DNA from: Xestospongia muta
Lineage: Eukaryota > Porifera > Demospongiae > Haplosclerida > Petrosiidae
Reading direction: 5' to 3'
DNA: 64,000 nt
NCBI GenBank assembly: GCA_963693285.1
Contig: OY848919.1
Location: 8,117,461 to 8,181,460 of the forward strand
Made by a program: the position numbers and the translations under genes. The notes beneath the pieces were generated by a model. The model worked only from the letters and a program-made list of their open reading frames with translations. It was not told where the DNA came from and ran no database searches. Of this stretch, positions 49,556-61,919 are shown one piece after another (within the stretch, counting starts at the first letter, position 1; the number at the start of each line of letters is the position of its first letter).

Positions 49556-52500
49556 TTTAACCTATTTAGACTACTTAATTAGTATATTTAAGACTGATAA
49601 ACCTACTAAACCCTTTAGATCAGTTTATTTAACCAGTTTTCACAGTTAATTTGTAATCTTTTTAACTTTCAAAAAGCTCTAAACTCTTTATTTTAGAGTT
49701 TTAACCTACTTAGACTACTTTATTTGTATATTTAACACAGATAAACTTACTAAACTCTTGAGATCAGCTTATTTAACCAGTTTTCACAGTTAATTTCTAA
49801 TCTTTTTTAACTTTCAAAAAGCTCTAAACTCTTTATTTTAGAGTTTTAACCTATTTAGACTACTTTATTAGTATATTTAAGACAGATAAACTTACTAAAC
49901 TCTTTAGATCAGCTTATTTAACCAGTTTTCACAGTTAATTTCTAATCTTTTTTAACTTTCAAATAGCTCTAAACTGTTTATTCGAGAGTTTAAACCTATT
50001 TAGACTACTTTATTAGTATATTTAAGACAGATAAACTTACTAAACTCTTTAGATCAGCTTATTTAACCAGTTTTCACAGTTAATTTCTAATCTTTTAACT
50101 TTCAAAAAGCTCTAAACTCTTTATTTTAGAGTTTTAACCTATTTAGACTACGTTATTAGTATATTTAAGACTGATAAACTTACTAAACTCTATAGATCAG
50201 CTTATTTAACCAGTTTTCACAGTTAATTTCTAATCTTTTTTAACTTTCAAAAAGCTCTATACCCTATATTTTTGAGTTTTAACCTATTTAGACAACTTTA
50301 TTAGTATATTTAAGACTGATAAACTTACTAAACTCTATAGATCAGCTTATTTAACCAGTTTTCACAGTTAATTTCTAATCTTTTTTAACTTTCAAAAAGC
50401 TCTAAACTATTTATTCGAGAGTTTAAAGCTATTTAGACTACTTTATTAGTATATTTAAGACAAATAAACTTACTAAACTCTTTAGATCAGCTTATTTAAC
50501 CAGCTTTCACAGTTAATTTCTAATCTTTTTTAACTTTCAAAAAGCTCTAAACTCTTTATTTTAGAGTTTTAACCTATTTAGACTACGTTGTTAGTATATT
50601 TAAGACAGATAAACTTACTAAACTCTTTAGATCAGCTTATTTAACCAGTTTTCACAGTTAATTTCTAATCTTTTTTAACTTTCAAAAAGCTCTAAACTCT
50701 TTATTTTAGAATTTTAACCTATTTAGACTACTTTATCACTATATTTAAGACAGATAAACTTACTAAACACTTTAGATCAGCTTATTTAACCAGTTTTCAC
50801 AGTTAATTTTTAATCTTTTTTAACTTTCAAAAAGCTCTAAACTCTTTATTTTAGAGTTTTAACCTATTTAGACTACTTAATTAGTATATTTAAGATAGAT
50901 AAACTTACTAAACTCTTTAGATCAGCTTATTTAACCAGTTTTCACAGTTAATTTCTAATCTTTTTTAACTTTCAAACAGCTCTAAACTCTTTATTTTAGA
51001 GTTTTAACCTATTTAGACTACTTTATTAGTATATTTAAGACTGATAACTAACTAAACTCTATGGCTCAGCTTATTTAACCAGTTTTCACAGTTAATTTTT
51101 AATCTTTTTTAACTTTTAAAAAGCTCTAAACTCGTTATTTTAGAATTTAGACCTATTTAGACTACTTTATTAGTATATTTAAGACAGATAAACTTACTAA
51201 ACTCTTTAGATCAGCTTATTTAACCACAATTCACAGTTAATTTGTAATCTTTTTTAACTTTCAAAAAGTTCTAAACTCTTTATTTTAGAGTTTTAACCTA
51301 TTTAGACTACTTTATTAGTATATTTAAGATAGATAAACTTACTAAACTCTTTAGATCAGCTTATTTAACCAGCTTTCACAGTTAATTTCTAATCTTTTTT
51401 AACTTTGAAAAAGCTCTATACCCTTTATTTTAGAGTTTTAACCTATTTACACTTCTTTATTAGTATATTTAAGACTGATAAACTTACTAAACTCTATAGA
51501 CCAGCTTATTTAACCAGTTTTCACAGTTAATTTCTAATCTTTTTTAACTTTCAAAAAGCTCAATACCCTATATTTTAGAGTTTTAAACTATTTAGACTAC
51601 TTTATTAGTATATTTAAGACTGATAAACTTACTAAACTCTATAGATCAGCTTATTTAACCAGTTTTCACAGTTAATTTCTAATCTTTTTTAACTTTCAAA
51701 AAGCTCTAAACTATTTATTCGAGAGTTTAAACCTATTTAGACAACTTTATTAGTATATTTAAGACAGATAAACTTATTAAACTCTTTAGATGAGCTTATT
51801 TAACCAGTTTTCACAGTTAATTTCTAATCTTTTTTAACTTTCAAAAAGCTCTAAACTCTTTATTTTAGAGTTTTAACCTATTTAGACTACTTTATTAGTA
51901 TATTTAACACTGATAAACTAACTAAACTCTATGGATCAGCTTATTTAACCAGTTTTCACAGTTAATTTTTAATCTTTTTTAACTTTCAAAAAGCTCTAAA
52001 CTCTTTATTTTAGAATTTAGACCTATTTAGACTACTTTATTAGTATATTTAAGACAGATAAACTTACTAAACTCTTTAGATCAGCTTATTTAACCACAAT
52101 TCACAGTGAATTTGTAATCTTTTTTAACTTTCAAAATGTTCTAAACTCTTTATTTTAGAGTTTTAACCTATTTAGACTACTTTATTACTATTTTTAAGAC
52201 AGATAAACTTACTAAACTCTTTAGATCAGCTTATTTAACCAGTTTTCACAGTTAATTTCTAATCTTTTTTAACTTTGAAAAGGCTCTAAACTCTTTATTT
52301 TAGGGTTTTAACCTATTTAGACTACTTTATTAGTATATTTAAGACTGATAAACTTACTAAACTCTATAGATCAGCTTATTTAACCAGTTTTCACAGTTAA
52401 TTTCTAATGTTTTTTAACTTTCAAAAAGCTCTAAACTCTTTATTTTAGAGTTTTAACCTATTTAGACTACTTTATTAGTATATTTAAGACAGATAAACTT

Positions 52501-55500
52501 ACTAAACTCTTTAGATCAGCTTATTTAACCAGTTTTCACAGTTAATTTCTAATCTTTTTTAACTTTCAAAAAGCTCTATACCCTTTATTTTAGAGTTTTA
52601 ACCTATTTAGACTTCTTTATTAGTATATTTAAGACTGATAAACTTACTAAACTCTATATATCAGCTTATTTAACCAGTTTTCACAGTTAATTTCTAATCT
52701 TTGTTAACTTTCAAAAAGCTCTATACCCTTTAGTTTAGAGTTTTAACCTATTTAGACTACTTTATTAGTATATTTAAGACAGATAAACTTACTAAACTCT
52801 TTAGATCAGCTTATTTAACCAGTTTTCACAGTTAATCTCTAATCTTTTTTAATTTTCAATAAGCTCTAAAGACTTTATTTTAGAGTTTTAACCTATTTAG
52901 ACTACTTTATTAGTATATTTAAGAGAGATAAACTTACTAAATTCTTTAGATCAGCTTATTTACCAGTTTTCACAGTTAATTTCTAATCTTTTTTAACTTT
53001 CAAAAAGCTCTAAAAACTTTATTTTAGAGTTTTAACCTATTTAGACTAGTTTATTAGTATATTTAAGAGAGATAAACTTACTAAACTCTATATACCAGTT
53101 TATTTAACCAGTTTTCACAGTTAATTTCTAATCTTTTTTAACTTTCAAAAAGCTCTACACCCTTTAGTTTAGAGTTTTAACCTCTTTAGACTACTTTATT
53201 AGTATATTTAAGACTGATAAACTTACTAAACTCTTTAGATCAGCTTATTTAACCAGTTTTTACAGTTGATTTCTAATCTTTTTTAACTTTCAAAAAGCTC
53301 TAAACTCTTTATTTTAGAGTTTTAACTATTAGACTACTTTATTAGTATATTTAAGACTGATAAACTTACTAAACTCTTTAGATCAGCTTATTTAACCAGT
53401 TTTCACATTTAATTTTTAATCTTTTTTAACTTTCAAAAAGCTCTAAACTCTTTATTTTAGAGTTTTAACCTGTTTAGACTGCTTTATTAGTATATATAAG
53501 ACAGATAAACTTACTAAACTCTTTAGATCAGCTTATTTAACCAGATTTCACAGTTAATTTCTAATCTTTTTCAACTTTCAAAAAGCTCTAAACTCTTTAT
53601 TTTAGAGTTTTAACCTATTTACACTACTTTATTAGTATATTTAAGACTGATAAACTTACTAAACTCTTTAGATCAGTTTATTTAACCAGTTTTCAAAGTT
53701 AATTTGTAATCTTTTTTAACTTTCAAAAAGCTCTAAACTCTTTATTTTAGAGCTTTAACCTATTTAGACTACTTAATTAGTATATTTAAGACAGATAAAC
53801 TTACTAAACCCTTTAGATCAGTTTATTTAACCAGTTTTCACAGATAATTTGTAATCTTTTTAACTTTCAAAAAGCTCTAAACTCTTTATTTTAGAGTTTT
53901 AACCTACTTAGACTACTTTATTTGTATATTTAAGACAGATAAACATACTAAACTCTTGAGATCAGCTTATTTAACCAGTTTTCACAGTTAATTTCTAATC
54001 TTGTTTAACTTTCAAAAAGCTCTAAACTCTTTATTTTAGAGTTTTAACCTATTTAGACTACTTTATTAGTATATTTAAGACAGATAAACTTACTAAACTC
54101 TTTAGATCAGCTTATTTAACCAGTTTTCACAGTTAATTTCTAATCTTTTTTAACTTTCAAAGAGCTCTAAACTATTTATTCGAGAGTTTAAACCTATTTA
54201 GACTACTTTATTAGTATATTTAAGACAGATAAACTTACTAAACTCTTTAGATCAGCTTATTTAACCAGTTTTCACAGTTAATTTCTAATCTTTTTAACTT
54301 TCAAAAAGCTCTAAACTCTTTATTTTAGAGTTTTAACCTATTTAGAATACGTTATTAGTATATTTAAGACTGATAAACTTACTAAACTCTATAGATCAGC
54401 TTATTTAACCAGTTTTCACAGTTAATTTCTAATCTTTTTTAACTTTCAAAAAGCTCTAAACTATTTATTCGAGAGTTTAAAGCTATTTAGACTACTTTAT
54501 TAGTATATTTAGGACAGATAAACTTACTAAACTCTTTAGATCAGCTTATTTAACCAGCTTTCACAGTTAATTTCTAATCTTTTTTAACTTTCAAAATGCT
54601 CTAAACTCTTTATTTTAGAGTTTTAACCTATTTAGACCACGTTGTTAGTATATTTAAGACAGATAAACTTACTAAACTCTTTAGATCAGCTTATTTAACC
54701 AGTTTTCACAGTTAATTTCTAATCTTTTTTAACTTTTAAAAAGCTCTAAACTCTTTATTTTAGAATTTTAACCTATTTAGACTACTTTATTACTATATTT
54801 AAGACAGATAAACTTACTAAACTCTTTAGATCAGCTTATTTAACCAGTTTTCACAGTTAATTTCTAATCTTTTTTAACTTTCAAAAAGCTCTAAACTCTT
54901 TATTTTAGAGTTTTAACCTATTTAGACTATTTTATTAGTATATTTAAGATAGATAAACTTACTAAACTCTTTAGATCAGCTTCTTTAACCAGTTTTCACA
55001 GTTAATTTCTAATCTTTTTTAACTTTCAAACAGCTCTAAACTCTTTATTTTAGAGTTTTAACCTATTAAGACTACTTTATTAGTATATTTAAGACTGATA
55101 AACTAACTAAACTCTATGGCTCAGCTTATTTAACCAGTTTTGACAGTTAATTTTTAATCTTTTTTAACTTTTAAAAAGCTCTAAACTCTTTATTTTAGAA
55201 TTTAGACCTATTTTGACTACTTTATTAGTATATTTAAGACAGATAAACTTACTAAACTCTTTAGATCAGCTTATTTAACCACAATTCACAGTTAATTTGT
55301 AATCTTTTTTAACTTTCAAAAAGTTCTAAACTCTTTATTTTAGAGTTTTAACCTATTTAGACTACTTTATTAGTATATTTAAGACAGATAAACTTACTAA
55401 ACTCTTTAGATCAGCTTATTTAACCAGTTTTCACAGTTAATTTCTAATCTTTTTAACTTTTAAAAAGCTATAAACTTTTTATTTTAGAGTTTTAACCTAT

Positions 55501-56857
55501 TTAGACTACTTTATTAGTATATTTAAGACAGAGAAATTTACTAAACTCTTTAGATCAGCTTATTTAACCAGTTTTCACAGTTAATTTCTAATCTTTTTTA
55601 ACTTTCAAAAAGCTCTAAACTCTTTATTTTAGAGTTTAAACCTATTTAGACTACTTTATTAGTATATTTAAGACAGATAAACTTACTAAACTCTATAGAT
55701 CAGCTTATTTAACCAATTTTCAAAGTTAATTTCTAATCTTTTTTAACTTTCAAAAAGCTCTAAACACTTTATTTTAGAGTTTAAACCTATTTAGACTACT
55801 TTATTAGTATATTTAAGACTGACAAACTTACTAAACTCTTTAGATCAGTTCATTTAACCAGATTTCACAGTTAATTTCTAATCTATTTAAATTTCAAAAA
55901 GCTCTAAACTCTTTATTTTAGAGTTTTAACCTATTTAGACTACTATATTAGTATATTAAGACAGATAAACTTACTAAACTCTTTAGATCAGCTTATTTAA
56001 CCAGTTTTCACAGTTAATTTCTAATCTTTTTTAACTTTCAAAAAGCTCTATACCCTTTATTTTAGAGTTTTAACCTATTTAGACTTCTTTATTAGTATAT
56101 TTAAGACTGATAAACTTACTAAACTCTATATCAGTTTATTTAACCAGTTTTCACAGTTAATTTCTAATCTTTTTTAACTTTTAAAAAGCTCTATACCCTT
56201 TAGTTTAGAGTATTAACCTATTTAGACTACTTTATTAGTATATTTAAGAGAGATAAACTTACTAAACTCTTTAGATCAGCTTATTTAACCAGTTTTCACA
56301 GTTAATTTCTAATCTTTTTTAACTTTCAAAAAGTTCTAAACACTTTATTTTAGAGTTTTAACCTATTTAGACTACTTTATTAGTATATTTAAGAGAGATA
56401 AACTTACTAAACTCTATATACCAGCTTATTTAACCAGTTTTCACAGTTAATTTATAATCTTTGTTAACTTTCAAAAAGCTCTATACCCTTTAGTTTAGAC
56501 TTTTAACGTATTTAGACTACTTTATTAGTATATTTAAGACTGATAAACTTACAAACTCTTTAGATCAGCTTATTTAACCAGTTTTCATCGTTAATTTCTA
56601 ATCTTTTTAACTTTCAAAAAGCTCTAAACTCTTTATTTTAGAGTTTTAACCTATTTAGACTACTTTATTAGTATATTTAAGAGAGATAAACTTACTAAAC
56701 TCTTTAGATCAGCTTATTTAACCAGTTTTCACAGTTAATTTCAAATCTTTTTTAACTTTCAAAAAGCTCTATACCCTATATTTTAGAGTTTTAACCTATT
56801 TAGACTACTTTATTAGTATATTTAAGACTGATAAACTTACTAAACTCTATAAATCAG

Positions 56858-58934
56858 CTTATTTAACCAGTTTTCACAGTTAATTTCTAATCTTTTTTAA
56901 CTTTCAAAAAGCTCTAAACTATTTATTCGAGAGTTTAAACCTATTTAGACTACTTTATTAGTATATTTAAGACTGATAAACTTACTAAACTCTTTAGATC
57001 AGCTTATTTAACCAGCTTTCACAGTTAATTTCTAATCTTTTTTAACTTTCAAAAAGCTCTAAACTCTTTATTTTAGAGTTTTAACCTATTTAGACTACGT
57101 TATTAGTATATTTAAGACAGATAAACTTACTAAACTCTTTAGATCAGCTTATTTAACCAGTTTTCACAGTTAATTTCTAATCTTTTTTAACTTTCAAAAA
57201 GCTCTAAACTCTTTATTTTAGAGTTTTAACCTATTTAGACTACTTTATTAGTATATTTAAGACAGATAAACTTACTAAACTCTTTAGATCAGCTTATTTA
57301 ACCAGTTTTCACAGTTAATTTCTTATCTTTTTTAACTTTCAAAAAGCTCTAAACTCTTTATTTTAGAGTTTTAACCTATTTAGACTACTTTATTAGTATA
57401 TTTAACATAGATAAACTTACTAAACTCTTTAGATCAGCTTATTTAACCAGTTTTCACAGTTAATTTCTAATCTTTTTTAACTTTCAAAAAGCTCTAAACT
57501 CTTTATTTTAAAGTTTTAACCTATTTAGACTACTTTATTAGTATATTTAAGACTGATAAACTAACTAAACTCCATGGATCAGCTTATTTAACCAGTTTTC
57601 ACAGTTAATTTTTAATCTTTTTTAACTTTTAAAAAGCTCTAAACTCTTATTTTAGAATTTAGAACTATTTAGACTACTTTATTAGTATATTTTAGGCAAA
57701 TAAACTTACTAAACTCTTTAGATCAGCTTATTTAACCACAATTCACAGTTAATTTGTAATCTTTTTTAACTTTCAAAAAGTTCTAAACTCTTTATTTTAG
57801 ACTTTTAACCTATTTAGACTACTTTATTAGTATATTTAAGACAGATAAACTTACTAAACTCTTTAGATCAGCTTATTTAACCAGTTTTCACAGTTAATTT
57901 CTAATCTTTTTTAACTTTCAAAAAGCTCTATACCCTTTATTTTAGAGTTTTAACCTATTTAGACTTCTTTATTAGGATATTTGAGACTGATAAACTTACT
58001 AAACTCTATATATCAGCTTATTTAACCAGTTTTCACAGTTAATTTCTAATCTTTTTTAACTTTCAAAAAGCTCTATACCCTTTAGTTTAGAGTTTTAACC
58101 TATTTAGACTACTTTATTAGTATATTTAAGACTGATAAACTTACTAAACTCTTTAGATCAGCTTATTTAACCAGTTTTCACATTTAATTTCTAATCTTTT
58201 TAACTTTCAAAAGCTCTAAACTCTTTATTTTAGAGTTTTAACCTATTTAGACTACTTTATTAGTATATTTAAGACTGATAAACTTACTAAACTCTTTAGA
58301 TCAGCTTATTTAACCAGTTTTCACAGTTACTTTTTAATCTTTTTTAACTTTCAAAAAGCTCTAAACTCTTTATTTTAGAGTTTTAACCTATTTAGACTAC
58401 TTTATTAGTATATATAAGACAGATAAACTTACTAAACTCTTTAGATCAGCTTATTTAACCAGTTTTCACAGTTAATTTCTAATCTTTTTTAACTTTCAAA
58501 AAGCTCTAAACTTTTTATTTTAGAGTTTTAACCAATTTAGACTACTTTATTAGTATATTTAAGACTGATAAACTTACTAAACTCTTTAGATCAGCTTATT
58601 TAACCAGATTTCACAGTTAATTTCTAATCTTTTTCAACTTTCAAAAAGCTCTAAACTCTTTATTTTAGAATTTTATCCTATTTACACTACTTTATTAGTA
58701 TATTTAAGACTGATAAACTTACTAAACTCTTTAGATCAGTTTATTTAACCAGTTTTCAAAGGTAATTTGTAATCTTTTTTAACTTTGAAAAAGTTCTAAA
58801 CTCTTTATTTTAGAGTTTTAACCTATTTAGACTACTTAATTAGTATATTTAAGACTGATAAACTTACTAAACCCTTTAGATCAGTTTATTTAACCAGTTT
58901 TCACAGTTAATTTTTAATCTTTTTAACTTTCAAA
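56858..58934 (-). repeat. 35-monomer (about 5,065-bp) duplication, copy 1; partner 61920-64000
   Basis: TTATTCGAGAGTTTAAACC (56923 and 61987), CTCCATGGATCAGC (about 57571 and 62634), ATTAGGATATTT (about 57971 and 63037) and TTTTCAAAGGTAATTTG (about 58751 and 63820) recur at 5,063-5,067 bp. The second copy runs to the last base of the window, so its true length is unknown. Copies differ at several bases (for example ATATTTTAGGCAAATAAAC versus ATATTGTAGACAGATAAAG). Confidence 0.86.
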
Positions 58935-61919
58935 AAGCTCTAAACTCTTTATTTTAGAGTTTTAACCTATTTAGACCACTTTATTAGTATATTTAAAGCA
59001 GATAAACTTACTAAACTCTTTAGATCAGCTTATTTAACCAGTTTTCACAGTTAATTTGTAATCTTTTTTAACTTTCAAAAAGCTCTAAACACTTTATTTT
59101 AGAGTTTTAACCTATTTAGACTACTTTATTAGTATATTTAAGATTGATAAACTTACTAAACTCTATATACCAGCTTATTTAACCAGTTTTCACAGTTAAT
59201 TTATAATCTTTGTTAACTTTCAAAAAGCTCTATACCCTTTAGTTTAGAGTTTTAACCTATTTAGACTACTTTATTAGTATATTTAAGACTGATAAACTTA
59301 CTAAACTCTTTAGATCAGCTTATTTAACCAGTTTTCACAGATAATTTGTAATCTTTTTAACTTTCAAAAAGCTCTAAACTCTTTATTTTAGAGTTTTAAC
59401 CTATTTAGACTACTTTATTAGTATATTTAAGACTGATAAACTTACTAAACTCTTTAGATCAGCTTATTTAACCAGTTTTCACAGTTAATTTTTAATCTTT
59501 TTTAACTTTCAAAAAGCTCTAAACTCTTTATTTTAGAGTTTTAACCTATTTAGACTACTTTATTAGTATATATAAGACAGATAAACTTACTAAACTCTTT
59601 AGATCAGCTTATTTAACCAGATTTCACAGTTAATTTCTAATCTTTTTTAACTTTCAAAAAGCTCTAAACTTTTTATTTTAGAGTTTTAAGCTATTTAGAC
59701 TAGTTTATTAGTATATATAAGACTGATAAACTTACTAAACTCTTTAGATCAGCTTATTTAACCAGTTTTTACAGTTAATTTATAATCTTTTTTAACTTTC
59801 AAAAAGCTCTAAACTCTTTATTTTAGAGTTTTAACCTATTAGACTACTTTATTAGTATATTTAAGACAGATAAACTTACTAAACTCTTTAGATCAGCTTA
59901 TTTAACCAGTTTTCACAGTTAATTTTTAATCTTTTTTAACTTTCAAAAAGCTCTAAACTCTTTAGTTTAGAGTTTTAACCTGTTTAGACTACTTTATTAG
60001 TATATATAAGACAGATAAACTTACTAAACTCTTTAGATCAGCTTATTTAACCAGATTTCACAGTTAATTTCTAATTTTTTTCAACTTTCAAAAAGCTCTA
60101 AACTCTTTATTTTAGAGTTTTAACCTATTTAGACTACTTTATTAGTATATTTAAGACTGATAAACTTACTAAACTTTTTAGATCAGTTTATTTAACCAGT
60201 TTTCAAAGTTAATTTGCAATCGTTTTTAACTTTCAAAAAGCTCTAAACTCTTTATTTTAGAGCTTTAACCTATTTAGACTACTTAATTAGTATATTTAAG
60301 ACAGATAAACTTACTAAACCCTTTAGATCAGTTTATTTAACCAGTTTTGACAGTTAATTTGTAATCTTTTTAACTTTCAATAAGCTCTAAACTCTTTATT
60401 TTAGAGTTTAAACCTATTTAGACTACTTTATTAGTATATTTAAGACAGATAAACTTACCAATCTCTTGAGATCAGCTTATTTAACCAGTTTTCACAGTTA
60501 ATTTCTAATCTTTTTTAACTTTCAAAAAGCTTTAAACTCTTTATTTTAGAGTTTTAACCTATTTAGACTACTTTATTAGTATGTTTAAGACAGATAAACT
60601 TACTAAACTCTTTAGTTCAGCTTATTTAACCAGTTTTCACAGTTAATTTCTAATCTTTTTTAACTTTCAAAAAGCTCTAAACTCTTTATTTTAGAGTTTT
60701 AACCTATTTAGACTACGTTATTAGTATATTTAAGACTGATAAACTTACTAAACTCTATAGATCAGCTTATTTAACCAGTTTTCACAGTAATTTCTAATCT
60801 TTTTTAACTTTAAAAAGCTCTATACCCTATATTTTAGAGTTTTAACCTATTTAGACTACTTTATTAGTATATTTAAGACTGATAAACTTACTAAACTCTA
60901 TAGATCAGCTTATTTAACCAGTTTTTACAGTTAATTTCTAATCTTTTTTAACTTTCAAAAAGCTCTATACCCTATATTTTAGAGTTTTAACCTATTTAGA
61001 CTACTTTATTAGTATATTTAAGACTGATAAACTTACTAAACTCTATAGATCAGCTTATTTAACCAGTTTTTACAGTTAATTTCTAATCTTTTTTAACTTT
61101 CAAAAAGCTCTAAACTCTTTATTTTAGAGTTTTAACCTATTTAGACTACTTTATTAGTATATTTAAGATAGATAAACTTACTAAACTCTTTAGATCAGCT
61201 TATTTAACCAGTTTTCACAGTTAATTTCTAATCTTTTTTAACTTTCAAAAAGCTCTAAACTCTTTATTTTAGAGTTTTAACCTATTTAGACTACTTTATT
61301 AGTATACTTAAGACTGATAAACTAACTAAACTCAATGGATCAGCTTATTTAACCAGTTTTCACAGTTAATTTTTAATCTTTTTTAACTTTCAAAAAGTTC
61401 TAAACTCTTTATTTTAGACTTTTAACCTATTTAGACTACTTTATTAGTTTATTTAAGACAGATAAACTTACTAAACTCTTTAGATCAGTTCATTTAACCA
61501 GTTTTCACAGTTAATTTCTAATCTTTTTTAACTTTCAAAAAGCTCTATACCCTTTATTTTAGAGTTTTAACCTATTTAGACTTCTTTATTAGTATATTTA
61601 AGACTGATAAACTTACTAAACTCTATATATCAGCTTATTTAACCAGTTTTCACAGTTAATTTCTAATCTTTTTTAACTTTCAAAAAGCTCTATACCCTTT
61701 AGTTTAGAGTTTTAACCTATTTAGACTACTTTATTAGTATATTTAAGAGAGATAAACTTACTAAACTCTTTAGATCTGCTTATTTAACCAGTTTTCACAG
61801 TTAATTTCTAATCTTTTTTAACTTTCAAAAAGCTCTAAACACTTTATTTTAGAGTTTTAACCTATTTAGACTACTTTATTAGTATATTAAAGAGATAAAC
61901 TTACTAAACTCTATATACC

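Larger units (their letters stand above)
33171..52146 (-). repeat. Module M: about 733-bp (5-monomer) block present six times
   Basis: The ordered markers are TCTATACCCTTTATTTTAG with ACTTCTTTATTAG; CTCAATACCCTATATTTTAG; ATTCGAGAGTTTAAACC with AGACAACTTT; TAGATGAGC; TAACACTGATAAACTAAC with CTATGGATCAGC; AGAATTTAGACC; and CAATTCACAGTGAATTTG with AAAAAGTTCTAAAC. Copies: 33171-33903, 36213-36947, 40414-41145, 42731-43463, 46926-47478 (cut short) and 51415-52146. The first copy is mosaic near 33830, where CTATAAATCAGC and CAGTTTTCACAG replace the usual CTTTAGATCAGC and CACAATTCACAG. Spacings are 3,042, 4,201, 2,317, 4,195 and 4,489 bp, so the modules are scattered by larger duplications rather than strictly tandem. 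Confidence 0.85.
39263..54700 (-). repeat. Module N: block marked by ATTCGAGAGTTTAAAGC, present six times
   Basis: The ordered markers are CCCTATATTTTTGAGTTTT with AGACAACTTT; TTCGAGAGTTTAAAGC; AACCAGCTTTCACAG; GACTACGTTGTTAG; and, in most copies, AGAATTTTAACC with ACTTTATCACTATA. TTCGAGAGTTTAAAGC starts at 39413, 43614, 45925, 48098, 50414 and 54468. The copy at 43614 is spliced directly onto Module M, and the copy at 54468 lacks the leading TTTTTGAG monomer and reads GACCACGTTGTTAG. Three central copies are 2,173 and 2,316 bp apart (15 and 16 monomers). Confidence 0.85.
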
